A stretch of DNA of 64,000 nucleotides from Streptomyces sp. NBC_00878 (GCF_026341515.1 NZ_JAPEOK010000001.1:8990001-9054000); one strand, 5' to 3'. Counted from the first letter of the stretch, positions 1 to 9,676 are shown. Numbers and translations are program-made. The notes: generated by a model not told the origin, from the letters alone.

Positions 1-200
1 AGGGTCTCGTCCCCTCCACTGCCCGCGGCCTGTGCGCCTCCGGTTCCCTGGGGTGCGACCGACTGCTGCCCTTGCGGTGTGCCCTCGGCCGACGCGGACG
101 CCGGGTCCGAGGAGGGCTTCAGCGTCAGCAGCAGCACGATCCCGGACACCGTGGCGGCACCGGCCAGCACGATACGTCGCAGGGGGTGGCTCTTCTTCAT
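1..200 (-). CDS. FMN-binding-domain protein, N-terminal part (runs off the window)
   Basis: Only the first 66 codons are visible; the gene continues beyond base 1. It starts at the ATG whose complement lies at 198-200, behind a weak GGGAG-type ribosome site. The product begins MKKSHPLRR, followed by a single hydrophobic segment (about residues 9-27) and then a Ser/Ala/Gln/Gly-rich linker, as in a membrane-anchored protein facing the cell exterior. No FMN-binding domain is visible. The functional call rests on the upstream neighbour, which ends 19 bases before this start and is a flavocytochrome-type reductase; in Streptomyces this pair commonly encodes a transmembrane electron-transfer chain with an FMN-binding partner. 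Alternative: any secreted lipoprotein-like protein. Confidence 0.55.
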   Translation of the reverse strand, partial: MKKSHPLRRIVLAGAATVSGIVLLLTLKPSSDPASASAEGTPQGQQSVAPQGTGGAQAAGSGGDET

Positions 201-219
201 CGGTGCGGACTCCCGTTCG

Positions 220-1590
220 TCACAGCTCGAAGGACTCGTGATGGATGCGGCGGGCCGGCACGCCCGCGCCGCGCAGTGCGGTGTACGCGCCCTCGGCGAA
301 GCCGGGAGGCCCGCACAGGAACACGTCGTGCTCGTCGATGTCGGGCAGCTTCCGGCGCAGCGTCTCCGGGTTGATGTCCGGGCGTTCCCCGTCGGGGCTG
401 TTCACCGCGTACATCAGGCGGGCGCCGCGCTCGTCGGCGATCGCCGACAACTCGTCCCACAGCGCCAGGTCCTGCGTGCTGTTGGCCCGGTACAGCAGGG
501 TGAGGTCGCCACGCTCGGCCGGCAGCGTCTCGAACAGCGCCCGCATCGGGGTGATCCCCACTCCGCCGGCCATCAGCAGCACCTTTCCGCGGCTGCGCCG
601 GGACGCGGTCATCGCTCCGTACGGGCCCTCGGCCCACACCCGCGTGCCCCGCTTCAGCCCCTTCAGCGCGGTGCTGTGGTCGCCGAGCGCCTTGACCGTG
701 ATCCTGAGCAGACCGGGCCGGGGCGCGGCCGACAGCGAGTACGGGTGCGAGCTGAGCCGCATGCCAGGTGCCAGGAACCGCCAGCGGAAGAACTGCCCCG
801 GCTCGGCACCGATGCGGTGCAGCCGCTTTCCGCTGATCAGCACGGAGACGATGCCGGGCGCCTCCTCGACGACCTCCTCGACCCGCATCCGGTGCCGCAG
901 GTTCAGCCGGACCGGCGTGATCACCCGGTACCAGAGCACCAGCGCGGTCACGGTCCCGTACAGCGCGTACCAGGCCGTCGTGGCGGCGGGCTCGACCGCG
1001 AAGTCGTTGCCGGTGGACAGCTGGTGCCAGAACGACAGATACACGGTCACGTACGTGAGCAGGTGGATGTGGTACCAGGTGTCGTACGGGATCCGCTTGC
1101 GCAGTCCGCCGACGGAGATCAGGCCGATGAACAGCAGCACACCCGTACCGATGGCCGCCTTGCCCATGTCGGGCAGGGTGTTGACCGAGTCGATGGTCTG
1201 CTCGACGACCCCCGTGTTCGCCTGCAGGGCATACCCGTACATCGTGAGCCCGATGTGGGCGAGGGTGAGGCACAGCATGTACCGGCCGCTCATGGCGTGC
1301 CAGCGGGCGACGCGGTCGGAGCCGACCCGGCGTTCCAGCGCGGGCACCCGGGCCATCTGCAGGACCACGAGAGCCATCAGATACCCGGCGAGCAGACCGG
1401 TGATCCGGCCCGCGTTCAGGATCCGGCCCTTGTCGTCCGCGATGGACGGGGTGTTGCTCCACCACAGCCAGATCACACCCGCCGCGCCCGCCCACACGGC
1501 GATCAGCAACGGGATGGCGGGGGAGCGGCGAGGTCGGATACGGCGCATCGTCTGGCGCCGCGCTGCGCGACCGCCGGCGATCGTGCTCAC
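220..1590 (-). CDS. Ferric-reductase-like transmembrane / ferredoxin-NAD(P) reductase family protein
   Basis: 456 residues. I chose the GTG at 1588-1590 because ACGGAGGAACC lies directly before it; an upstream ATG would add 30 poorly conserved residues. The N-terminal half has about six membrane segments with the histidines expected of a b-haem ferric-reductase domain (for example in LAHIG and WYHIHLL). The C-terminal half is a cytosolic FAD/NAD(P)H oxidoreductase: FAD-binding HPYSLS near residue 282, the pyridine-nucleotide motif AGGVGITP near 341 and LCGPPGF near 424. It probably passes electrons from NAD(P)H through FAD and haem across the membrane, possibly to the FMN-binding partner encoded 19 bases downstream. 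The physiological acceptor cannot be read from sequence. Confidence 0.85.
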   Translation of the reverse strand: MSTIAGGRAARRQTMRRIRPRRSPAIPLLIAVWAGAAGVIWLWWSNTPSIADDKGRILNAGRITGLLAGYLMALVVLQMARVPALERRVGSDRVARWHAMSGRYMLCLTLAHIGLTMYGYALQANTGVVEQTIDSVNTLPDMGKAAIGTGVLLFIGLISVGGLRKRIPYDTWYHIHLLTYVTVYLSFWHQLSTGNDFAVEPAATTAWYALYGTVTALVLWYRVITPVRLNLRHRMRVEEVVEEAPGIVSVLISGKRLHRIGAEPGQFFRWRFLAPGMRLSSHPYSLSAAPRPGLLRITVKALGDHSTALKGLKRGTRVWAEGPYGAMTASRRSRGKVLLMAGGVGITPMRALFETLPAERGDLTLLYRANSTQDLALWDELSAIADERGARLMYAVNSPDGERPDINPETLRRKLPDIDEHDVFLCGPPGFAEGAYTALRGAGVPARRIHHESFEL

Positions 1591-1725
1591 GGTTCCTCCG
1601 TGGGGGACGGGAAAGGGAGTGGCCCCTTGGTCCAGTGGTACGTCGCGGGACGGCGGAGTGTTCAACGGCCCGCCGAGCAAGCCGTGAACTGGTGCGACTC
1701 GCGGTAACCCGAGGTGGTGCGGATC

Positions 1726-2313
1726 TCAGGAGGTACGGGGAGGCAGGGGCAACGGCAGCCCGGGCAGGCCGTCCAGACTGGTCGCCACGTGCTCCTTCTT
1801 CGTGAAGTACGCGTCCAGGGAGGCGTCGTCCTCACGCGCGAAGCGCTTGGCGTGCAGATCGCGGTCCTGCTCGTACGACATGGTGGGTACCGCGTAACCA
1901 CAGGTGTCCCGGACGAGTTCGGCCGTCACGACGATGATCGCGCGCAGGCCGTGCGGCGTCGGGTCGATGTCGGGGAAACGCGTGAGGAGTTCCTCGAACC
2001 GCGGGTCGCCGCGGAAGACCGGCTCTCCCCGGCCGTGTACGCGGACGATGTTGGGCGGGCCCTGGAAGGCGCACCACATCAGGGTGATCCGGCCGTTCTC
2101 GCGCAGGTGGGCGATCGTCTCGGCGTTGCTGCCGGCGAAGTCCAGGTAGGCGACGGTGAGTTCGTCGAGGACCGCGAACGAACCGGTCAGGCCCTTGGGT
2201 GAGAGGTTGACCGTGCCGTCGCCCGACAGGGGCGCGGTCGCGGTGAAGAAGATGGGCTGCGCCTCGATGAACGTACGCAGGCGGCCGTCAATGCGCTCGT
2301 AAGTCTTTCCCAT
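1726..2313 (-). CDS. Pyridoxamine 5'-phosphate oxidase-fold (PNPOx-like) flavin/F420-type protein
   Basis: 195 residues starting MGKTYERIDGRL. It has the split-barrel PNPOx-like pattern: a strand with FFTATAPLSGDG, NLSPKG (about residues 37-42), TVAYLDFAGSNAE, and the core segment ITLMWCAFQGPPNIVRVHGRG. Members of this family bind FMN or F420 and reduce varied substrates; the substrate cannot be predicted. The ATG sits 8 bases after a CATAAT -10-like element, so the mRNA is leaderless or nearly so. A perfect 16-bp inverted repeat covers the promoter region, suggesting tight control by a dimeric regulator not encoded nearby. It lies 135 bases upstream of the reductase gene with no shared overlap, so I treat it as a separate unit. 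Confidence 0.85.
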   Translation of the reverse strand: MGKTYERIDGRLRTFIEAQPIFFTATAPLSGDGTVNLSPKGLTGSFAVLDELTVAYLDFAGSNAETIAHLRENGRITLMWCAFQGPPNIVRVHGRGEPVFRGDPRFEELLTRFPDIDPTPHGLRAIIVVTAELVRDTCGYAVPTMSYEQDRDLHAKRFAREDDASLDAYFTKKEHVATSLDGLPGLPLPLPPRTS

Positions 2314-2321
2314 GTCTAACG

Positions 2322-2365
2322 ATTATGGGCGCAATTCCTTCGTCTGTCTAAGGAATTGCGCCCAT
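2322..2365 (-). promoter_or_regulatory. Promoter with overlapping 16-bp perfect inverted repeat (operator)
   Basis: Arms ATGGGCGCAATTCCTT (2325-2340) and AAGGAATTGCGCCCAT (2350-2365) are perfect complements separated by 9 bases. On the minus strand a TTAGAC -35-like element (complement of 2346-2351) and a CATAAT -10-like element (complement of 2322-2327) are 18 bases apart, so the repeat spans the whole promoter. This is what an operator for a dimeric repressor looks like. A transcribed hairpin is less likely because the -10 follows the repeat. The regulator is unknown. Confidence 0.6.
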
Positions 2366-2394
2366 GGTGGGGGAATGTGGTTTCCCGGTGATCC

Positions 2395-2430
2395 CCGGGG
2401 CCCGCGGGCCTTGCGGTCCGCGGGCCCCGG
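2395..2430 (-). terminator. Hairpin terminator downstream of the duplicated-domain exported protein
   Basis: Perfect 13-bp GC arms (2395-2407 and 2418-2430) enclose a 10-base loop. It lies about 60 bases past the stop codon of the gene at 2489-3352 and before the PNPOx promoter. There is no U-tract, as is usual for Streptomyces terminators. Confidence 0.6.
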
Positions 2431-2488
2431 AGTCGCCCCGGTCGGCGTGCGGGGCGCCCGTGGGGGGACGTCGGTTACTTGTCGAGGG

Positions 2489-3352
2489 CTACTTGTTGAG
2501 CGTGCAGGGGGCGAGCGCGTCGAGTCCTTGGGGCTTGGCGGCGGTGCGGCCGATGGCGGTGGCGATGCGGTTGATGGTCGCGACGCGCTTGTCCTTGAGG
2601 GGGCCGACGATGGCGTTCTGGGCGAAGTTCGCGCCGCCCTGGCCGACGGTGTCGACGAGGCGCTTGTTGGCCTCGGCGATCTGCGTGTCGAGGAGGGCGA
2701 GGTTGCGGTCGACCTCGGCCTTCGCGGAGGCGGGGATCGCGGGCAGGCTCGGGGCGACGGCCGGGCAGCTCACCGTGCCGGCCGCGTTCGTGTTGCCGGT
2801 GTTGCCGGTGTTCCCGGTATTGCCCGTGTTTCCGGTGTTGCCGCCCGCCTGCTGAGTGGGGGACGCGCTCGGTGACGCCGCGGCACCGCTTCCGGCCGCC
2901 CCGCCCGCGTTGAGCGTGCAGGGGGCGAGGGCGTCGAGTCCTTGGGGCTTGGCGGCGGTGCGGCCGATGGCGGTGGCGATGCGGTTGATGGTCGCGACGC
3001 GCTTGTCCTTGAGGGGGCCGACGATGGCGTTCTGGGCGAAGTTCGCGCCGCCCTGGCCGACGGTGTCGACGAGGCGCTTGTTGGCCTCGGCGATCTGCGT
3101 GTCGAGGAGGGCGAGGTTGCGGTCGACCTCGGCCTTCGCGGAGGCGGGGATCGCGGGCAGGCTCGGGGCGACGGCCGGGCAGCTCACCGTGCCGGGGGAC
3201 GCCTTGGTATTGGCGGCCTGGCTGTTGCCGCTCTTGGACGTCTCTCCGGCCAAGGCCGATCCGGCGATCACGGCTCCTGACAACGCCACCGCGGCCACGC
3301 CGCCGATGATCGCCACGCGGCGCTTGTTGTACTTCGGAAGAGCCCTGGACAT
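2489..3352 (-). CDS. Exported protein of unknown function with two near-identical 96-residue domains
   Basis: 287 residues. The start (MSRALPKYNKRRV) is followed by a signal-type hydrophobic segment (about 12-34) ending SALAGE, so it is probably secreted or membrane-tethered. The mature part is a domain from TVSCPAV to APCTLN (about 55-148), a Ser/Ala and Asn-Thr-Gly repeat linker, and a second copy of the same domain. Each copy carries one Cys near each end, suggesting one disulfide per domain, and is otherwise predicted helical (ASAKAEVDRNLALLDTQIAEAN). I do not recognise the family. The copies are almost identical at DNA level, indicating recent duplication or gene conversion. It is divergent from argG, with about 200 bases between them. 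Confidence 0.75.
   Translation of the reverse strand: MSRALPKYNKRRVAIIGGVAAVALSGAVIAGSALAGETSKSGNSQAANTKASPGTVSCPAVAPSLPAIPASAKAEVDRNLALLDTQIAEANKRLVDTVGQGGANFAQNAIVGPLKDKRVATINRIATAIGRTAAKPQGLDALAPCTLNAGGAAGSGAAASPSASPTQQAGGNTGNTGNTGNTGNTGNTNAAGTVSCPAVAPSLPAIPASAKAEVDRNLALLDTQIAEANKRLVDTVGQGGANFAQNAIVGPLKDKRVATINRIATAIGRTAAKPQGLDALAPCTLNK
2495..3195. repeat. Two 287-bp direct repeats (2495-2781 and 2909-3195) inside one gene
   Basis: The copies lie 414 bases apart (138 codons, so in frame). In reading them side by side I find one difference, C versus G within GCGAGCGCG/GCGAGGGCG near 2516 and 2930. The spacer encodes a Ser/Ala-rich stretch and a run of Asn-Thr-Gly triplets. The near identity at synonymous positions shows a recent event. 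Confidence 0.9.
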
Positions 3353-3490
3353 GCGAGTGCCTCACTTGGGTCAGAGGTGGGTTGACAAACGCGGCGCCGG
3401 CGTTCGGGGTGGAGTACGGGAAAGCGGTTTCTTGCGTTCAAGCGACTCCGAAAAAACTTCCCGGTAAAGACTTCCCGGCACTCCCCGGAT

Positions 3491-3539
3491 TGACGAATCA
3501 TGCAGAGTTCTGCATACTCATGCATGTCAGCGAATGCAG
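3491..3539 (+). promoter_or_regulatory. argG promoter with ARG-box-type ArgR operators
   Basis: TTGACG (3491-3496) and CATACT (3514-3519) are 17 bases apart, a good vegetative promoter. The spacer holds ATGCAGAGTTCTGCAT (3501-3516), whose 7-base arms are perfect complements, and a second site follows with ATGCAT and ATGCA half-sites (3521-3526 and 3534-3538). Paired TGCAT palindromes overlapping an arginine-gene promoter fit ArgR boxes. Binding would occlude RNA polymerase when arginine is plentiful. Confidence 0.7.
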
Positions 3540-3554
3540 TGTGAGGAGAAACCC

Positions 3555-4748
3555 GTGACCGAGCGCGTCGTACTCGCCTACTCGGGCGGTCTGGACACCT
3601 CCGTCGCCATCGGCTGGATCGCCGAGGAGACCGGCGCCGAGGTCATCGCGGTCGCGGTCGACGTCGGCCAGGGCGGCGAGGACCTGGACGTCATCCGCAA
3701 GCGCGCCCTCGCGTGCGGCGCCGTCGAGGCCGAGGTCGCGGACGCCAAGGACGAGTTCGCCGAGGAGTACTGCCTCCCGGCGATCAAGGCCAACGCCCTC
3801 TACATGGACCGCTACCCGCTGGTCTCCGCCCTCTCCCGGCCGACGATCGTCAAGCACCTCGTCGCCGCCGCCCACAAGCACGGCGCGGGCATCGTCGCCC
3901 ACGGCTGCACCGGCAAGGGCAACGACCAGGTGCGGTTCGAGGCAGGCATCCAGGCCCTCGGCCCGGACCTCAAGTGCATCGCCCCGGTCCGTGACTACGC
4001 GATGACCAGGGACAAGGCGATCGCCTTCTGCGAGGAGAAGGGCCTGCCGATCGCCACCACCAAGAAGTCCCCGTACTCCATCGACCAGAACGTTTTCGGA
4101 CGCGCCGTCGAGACGGGCTTCCTGGAGGACATCTGGAACGCGCCGATCGAGGACGTCTACGAGTACACGCAGAACCCGGCGCTCCCGCGTGAGCCCGACG
4201 AGGTGGTCGTCACCTTCAAGGCGGGCGTCCCGGTCGCCGTCGACGGCAGGCCCGTCACCGTCCTCCAGGCCATCCAGGAGCTCAACGCCCGCGCGGGCGC
4301 CCAGGGCATCGGCCGGATCGACATGGTCGAGGACCGGCTCGTGGGCATCAAGTCCCGCGAGGTGTACGAGGCTCCCGGCGCGATCGCACTGATCACGGCC
4401 CACCAGGAGCTGGAGAACGTCACCGTCGAGCGTGAACTCGCCCGCTACAAGCGGCAGGTCGAGCAGCGCTGGGGCGAGCTGGTCTACGACGGCCTGTGGT
4501 TCTCCCCGCTCAAGCGCGCCCTGGACGGCTTCATCAACGAGGCCAACCAGCATGTCTCCGGCGACATCCGGATGACCCTGCATGGCGGCCGTGCCGTCGT
4601 CACCGGCCGGAAGTCCGAGGAGTCGCTGTACGACTTCAACCTCGCGACCTATGACTCGGGCGATACGTTCGACCAGTCGAAGGCGCAGGGGTTCATCGAC
4701 ATCTTCGCGTTGTCTTCGAAGATCGCGGCGAAGAGGGATCTCGCGTAG
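3555..4748 (+). CDS. argG: Argininosuccinate synthase
   Basis: 397 residues. It joins citrulline and aspartate with ATP to form argininosuccinate, the penultimate step of arginine synthesis, in the cytosol. The GTG at 3555 follows GAGGAGAAACCC; an upstream in-frame ATG at 3534 would overlap the operator. The N-type ATP pyrophosphatase motif AYSGGLDTS lies at residues 9-17, followed by [13 protein letters not shown] near 120 and the substrate-binding [12 protein letters not shown] near 176. Full length for the class. argH follows after 159 bases in the same direction. Promoter architecture implies repression by ArgR. Confidence 0.98.
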   Translation: MTERVVLAYSGGLDTSVAIGWIAEETGAEVIAVAVDVGQGGEDLDVIRKRALACGAVEAEVADAKDEFAEEYCLPAIKANALYMDRYPLVSALSRPTIVKHLVAAAHKHGAGIVAHGCTGKGNDQVRFEAGIQALGPDLKCIAPVRDYAMTRDKAIAFCEEKGLPIATTKKSPYSIDQNVFGRAVETGFLEDIWNAPIEDVYEYTQNPALPREPDEVVVTFKAGVPVAVDGRPVTVLQAIQELNARAGAQGIGRIDMVEDRLVGIKSREVYEAPGAIALITAHQELENVTVERELARYKRQVEQRWGELVYDGLWFSPLKRALDGFINEANQHVSGDIRMTLHGGRAVVTGRKSEESLYDFNLATYDSGDTFDQSKAQGFIDIFALSSKIAAKRDLA

Positions 4749-4777
4749 CGTTTTGCGGAGTCCGGTCCGTAGCCACG

Positions 4778-4827
4778 TGCGGGTTGTGGTGGGCTGGTCG
4801 CGCAGTTCCCCCGCCCCTGGAGGGGCT
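4778..4827 (-). repeat. Streptomyces intergenic palindromic element, copy 1
   Basis: Contains the core seen repeatedly in this window (on the minus strand: CCCC-CGCGGGGGAACTGCGCGACCAG-like, followed by CCACAAC-type sequence). It lies between argG and argH. Nine copies of two subtypes occur in this 64 kb, always between genes. Confidence 0.7.
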
Positions 4828-4845
4828 CGGCCCGCAGCAGCCTGA

Positions 4846-4874
4846 CGCCGCCCCGCTGGAAGAGTGGGGCGGCG
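4846..4874 (+). terminator. Hairpin between argG and argH
   Basis: CGCCGCCCC (4846-4854) pairs perfectly with GGGGCGGCG (4866-4874) across an 11-base loop. It could terminate or attenuate argG transcription before argH; no U-tract is present. Confidence 0.5.
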
Positions 4875-4895
4875 GTCGTACATCAACAGTCTTGA

Positions 4896-6341
<1,446 letters not shown>

Positions 6342-6346
6342 GGGAA

Positions 6347-6412
6347 CGCGCCCTCATTTAGGGGCGCGGGGCTGTGACATTTGCGGCTCCGCCGCGGGGC
6401 GCGACCAGCCCC
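6347..6412 (+). repeat. Streptomyces intergenic palindromic element, copy 2 (subtype with TGCGGCTCCGCCGCGGGG)
   Basis: The GGGGCGCGGGGCTGTGACAT head, the TTGCGGCTCCGCCGCGGGG stem-loop and the GCGACCAGCC tail match copies near 16,200, 30,500 and 58,720. It sits immediately after argH and could act as its terminator. Confidence 0.7.
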
Positions 6413-6534
6413 ATTGGCGCTGCACTCGCCGAAGAGCCGAACACTCCGAGCTCTTGGGCGCCCTGCCCTCACCGAAGGTCATCGCGGGTTACGTTGGTCG
6501 AAGCCGTACTGGAGCCGACCCAACGGAGCCCGCG

Positions 6535-7506
6535 ATGCCCTTCGCCCGACTGGCAACAGCGACGACCCCCACCTGCCACATCGGCCTCGGCCTCGCCGCA
6601 GTGGGCCGCCCCGGCTATATCAACCTGGGCCGAGACCACGATCTCGGCGAAGACCGCAGCGTAGAGACGCTCCGCACCCGCACCCACGAACTCCTCGACG
6701 CCGCCTACGCCCAGGGCGTGCGCTACTTCGACGCCGCCCGCTCGTACGGCAGGTCGGAGGAGTTCCTCGCCGGCTGGCTGAACACGCGGTCCGACATCGG
6801 CGACGTCGTCGTCGGCAGCAAGTGGGGATACACCTATACGGCCGACTGGCGCACCGACGCCGAGGCGCACGAGATCAAGGACCACAGCCTCGCCACGTAC
6901 GAGAGGCAGCGTGCGGAGAGCGCGGAACTGCTCGGTGACCGGCTCGACCTCTACCAGATCCACTCGGTGACCCCGGACAGCCCGGCCCTCACCGACAAGG
7001 AACTGCACGCCAAGCTGGCCGAGGCGGCGGCGCAGGGTCTGACCGTCGGTTTCTCCACCAGTGGCCCCGCCCAGGCCGACGCGATCCGCACCGCGCTCAC
7101 CGTGACGGTCGACGGCGAGCCCCTCTTCCGTACCGTCCAGGCCACCTACAACGTCCTGGAGACCTCCGCCGCGCCCGCGCTCGCCGAGGCGCACGACGCC
7201 GGGCTCACCGTGATCGTCAAGGAGGGCATGGCCAACGGCCGGCTCGCCGATCCGCACGCGCCGGACGCCGTGCGTGCCACGGCCGAGGCGGCCGGTCTCG
7301 GCTCCGACGCGATCGCCCTCGCGCTCGTCCTGCGACAGCCCTGGGCCGGTGTCGTCCTCTCCGGCGCGGCCACGGCCGTTCAGCTCGCCTCGAACCTGCA
7401 CGCCGCCGTGGTCGACCTCGACGACGAGCAGCTGGCCCGGCTCGACGCGCTGGCCGAGGAGCCGGTGGCGTACTGGGAGCGACGCGGGCAGCTGCCCTGG
7501 CACTGA
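6535..7506 (+). CDS. Aldo/keto reductase family oxidoreductase
   Basis: 323 residues; ATG at 6535 after CAACGGAGCCCG, with an upstream in-frame ATG lacking a ribosome site. It is a TIM-barrel AKR: RYFDAARSYGRSEEFLAGWL near residues 60-80 holds the catalytic Asp and Tyr, SKWGYTY near 97-103 supplies the active-site Lys, and LYQIHSV near 138 supplies the His. The C-terminal VVLSGAATAVQLASNL is the NADPH-binding end. Family members reduce aldehydes or ketones with NADPH; the natural substrate is unknown. It stands alone between argH and the tetR/MFS pair. Confidence 0.9.
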   Translation: MPFARLATATTPTCHIGLGLAAVGRPGYINLGRDHDLGEDRSVETLRTRTHELLDAAYAQGVRYFDAARSYGRSEEFLAGWLNTRSDIGDVVVGSKWGYTYTADWRTDAEAHEIKDHSLATYERQRAESAELLGDRLDLYQIHSVTPDSPALTDKELHAKLAEAAAQGLTVGFSTSGPAQADAIRTALTVTVDGEPLFRTVQATYNVLETSAAPALAEAHDAGLTVIVKEGMANGRLADPHAPDAVRATAEAAGLGSDAIALALVLRQPWAGVVLSGAATAVQLASNLHAAVVDLDDEQLARLDALAEEPVAYWERRGQLPWH

Positions 7507-7563
7507 GCCGGCGCAGGTAGACCCACGGCGGACCCACTGGTGGTGAGCATCGCACGTTTCGGG

Positions 7564-7581
7564 TGAGACGTTCATGTCTCA
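7564..7581 (+). promoter_or_regulatory. Probable operator of the tetR/MFS unit
   Basis: TGAGAC (7564-7569), a 6-base spacer, then GTCTCA (7576-7581) form a perfect inverted repeat 20 bases before the tetR start. A further GTCTCA lies at 7595-7600. TetR-family proteins often repress their own gene through such sites. Here the cognate regulator is broken. Confidence 0.5.
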
Positions 7582-7600
7582 TGTGGTTTATGGTTGTCTC

Positions 7601-8121
7601 ATGGCTGTCGACCGTGACCACGTGCTGCGCAGCGCAGCCGCCCTGCTCTCCCGGAAATCCACCGCCACCATGGACGAGGTCGCCAAGGCGGCCGGGATCA
7701 GCCGGGCCACGCTGCACCGCCAGTTCGGGATCTCGGCATCCAGGAGTGCGAGGCGGCGGTGGACGCGGCGCGGCTCGACGACGGCACCGCCCAGGAAGCC
7801 GTGCGCCGCCTGGTGAGGGAGATCGAGGGCGCCGCCGGGCTGCTCTCCTTCCTCTACTCCGAGAACCAGCTGTTCGAGGGCGAGGAGCGGCACGAGGGCT
7901 GGGCCCGGCTCGACGCGCGGATCGGCGCGGTGTTCCGACGCGGCCAGAAGAGCGGCGAGTTCCGAATCGACTTCACCCCGGCCTGGCTCACCGAAGCGCT
8001 CTTCGGGCTCGTCGCCTCGGGCGCGTGGGCCGTGACCGAGGGCCGGGTGGCGGCCAAGGACTTCCCCTACATGATCGTCGAGCTGTTGCTCGGCGGCGCA
8101 CTACGGAGAGAGGGATCATGA
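7601..8121 (+). pseudogene. TetR-family regulator disrupted by an internal deletion/frameshift
   Basis: The first frame (ATG 7601) encodes a normal helix-turn-helix, with STATMDEVAKAAGISRATL followed by HRQFG. It then shifts: the sequence from about 7733 reads GIQECEAAVDAARLDDG in another frame, and that frame continues as a normal TetR ligand domain (EGAAGLLSFLYSENQLFEG ... VELLLGGALRR) to the stop at 8119-8121. Homologous regulators have roughly a dozen residues (of the type AGRDALVRALEDL) between HRQF and GI, so about 35-40 bases appear to be missing, in a number not divisible by three. The stop overlaps the ATG of the MFS gene. Without a functional repressor the transporter may be constitutive. 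A sequencing or assembly error is possible. Confidence 0.8.
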
Positions 8122-9653
8122 CCAGCACGGTGCGGCCGACGTTCACGGCGGAGGCCGAGGCGGAGCAGCGTCCGGGCCGCTGGCTCGCGCTCGCCGTCCT
8201 CGTCCTCGCCGTGCTGCTGGTGGCCGTCGACGCGACGGTCCTCGGGCTCGCGACCCCCTACATCAGCGAGGACCTGAAGCCGTCCGGTACACAGCTGTTG
8301 TGGATCGGCGACGTCTACTCGTTCGTGATCGCGGGCCTGCTCGTCTCGATGGGCAGCCTCGGCGACCGCGTCGGGCGCAAGAAGCTGCTGCTCATCGGCT
8401 CGGTCGCGTTCGGTCTCATATCCGTGCTCAACGCCTATGCGAGCACTCCCGAGTTGATGATCGTGGCGCGGGCGCTGCTCGGCGTCGCGGGTGCGACCCT
8501 GATGCCCGCCACCCTCGCGCTCATCCGCAACCTCTTCCACGACCCGCGCGAGCGCAGCCTCGCCATCGGCATCTGGGGCGCCACCGCCTCGGCCGGTACG
8601 GCGGTCGGTCCGGTCGTCGGCGGATTCCTGCTCGAACACTTCTGGTGGGGCTCCGTCTTCCTGATCAACCTCCCCGTCATGGCGGTCCTCGTACTCGTCG
8701 GCGTCAAGCTGCTGCCCGAGTCCCGCAACCCCGAGCCCGGCCCCTGGGACCTGATGAGCGTCGTACTGTCGCTCGTCGGCATGATCGGCATCGTGTACGG
8801 GATCAAGGAGGCCGCCTCGCACGGCCCGACCGCGACGGCGGGCGCCGCGGCACTGCTCGGCGCGGTCGCGCTCTTCGGGTTCGTACGCCGCCAACTCGCG
8901 CTGCCCGTCCCGCTGTTGGACATGCGACTGTTCCGCCACCGCGGCTTCTCCGGGGCGGTCCTCGCCGATCTGCTGACCATCCTCGGTCTGTCCGGGCTGG
9001 TCTTCTTCCTCTCTCAGTTCCTGCAACTGGTGCAGGGCAGGGGGCCGTTGGAGGCGGGTCTCGCCGAACTGCCCGCCGCGCTGGGCGCGGTGGCGGCCGG
9101 CCTGGCCGCGGGCACGCTCGCGCGCCGGTACTCGGTGCGTGCCGTCGCCGCCGGCGGGCTGGCCGCGATCGGGCTCGCGCTGGGCGTGCTGACCCTGCTC
9201 AGCGAGTCGACCGGGTATCCGCTCCTCGGCGGGGCGCTGCTGGTTGTCGGCGTGGGTGCGGGCTTCTCCTTCACCGTGACCGCCGACGTGATCCTCTCCA
9301 GCGTGCCCAAGGAACAGGCGGGCGCCGCGTCCGCGGTCTCCGAGACGGCGTACGAACTCGGCGCGGCCCTCGGCATCGCCCTGCTCGGTTCGATCGTCAC
9401 CGGCGTCTACGCCGGGTTCACGGCCCCGCCGGGCACACCGCCCGAGGTGGCGTCCGCGGCCCACGAGTCCCTCGGCGGCGCCGTGGAGGCATCCGCGGGC
9501 CTGCCCGACGCCGAGCCGCTCCTCGACGCCGCCCGCACGGCCTTCGTCGACGGCATCGCCTTGGCGGCGGGCCTGGGCGCGGCGGTACTGCTGGCGGCGT
9601 CGGTGGCGGCGTGGGTACTGCTGCGGGGCCAGAAACTGGGGGACGGAATATAA
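8118..9653 (+). CDS. MFS drug:H+ antiporter, DHA2 (14-TM) type
   Basis: 511 residues with about 14 hydrophobic segments. ATG 8118 overlaps the tetR stop (ATGA), so the two genes are translationally coupled. Recognisable MFS motifs are DATVLGLATPYISEDL (TM1 motif D1), GSLGDRVGRKKLLLIG (motif A, residues about 77-92) and GTAVGPVVGGFLLE (motif C, about 161-174), which marks drug exporters of the QacA/SmvA class. It probably exports a toxic cation or antibiotic with proton entry; the substrate is unknown. Regulation was probably by the upstream TetR protein, now disrupted. A strong hairpin starts at its stop codon. Confidence 0.9.
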   Translation: MTSTVRPTFTAEAEAEQRPGRWLALAVLVLAVLLVAVDATVLGLATPYISEDLKPSGTQLLWIGDVYSFVIAGLLVSMGSLGDRVGRKKLLLIGSVAFGLISVLNAYASTPELMIVARALLGVAGATLMPATLALIRNLFHDPRERSLAIGIWGATASAGTAVGPVVGGFLLEHFWWGSVFLINLPVMAVLVLVGVKLLPESRNPEPGPWDLMSVVLSLVGMIGIVYGIKEAASHGPTATAGAAALLGAVALFGFVRRQLALPVPLLDMRLFRHRGFSGAVLADLLTILGLSGLVFFLSQFLQLVQGRGPLEAGLAELPAALGAVAAGLAAGTLARRYSVRAVAAGGLAAIGLALGVLTLLSESTGYPLLGGALLVVGVGAGFSFTVTADVILSSVPKEQAGAASAVSETAYELGAALGIALLGSIVTGVYAGFTAPPGTPPEVASAAHESLGGAVEASAGLPDAEPLLDAARTAFVDGIALAAGLGAAVLLAASVAAWVLLRGQKLGDGI

Positions 9654-9676
9654 GGGCGCCCTGCAAGGGGCGCCCT
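9653..9676 (+). terminator. Terminator of the MFS gene
   Basis: AGGGCGCCC (9653-9661) and GGGCGCCCT (9668-9676) form a perfect 9-bp stem with a 6-base loop. It begins at the last base of the MFS stop codon. Confidence 0.7.
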
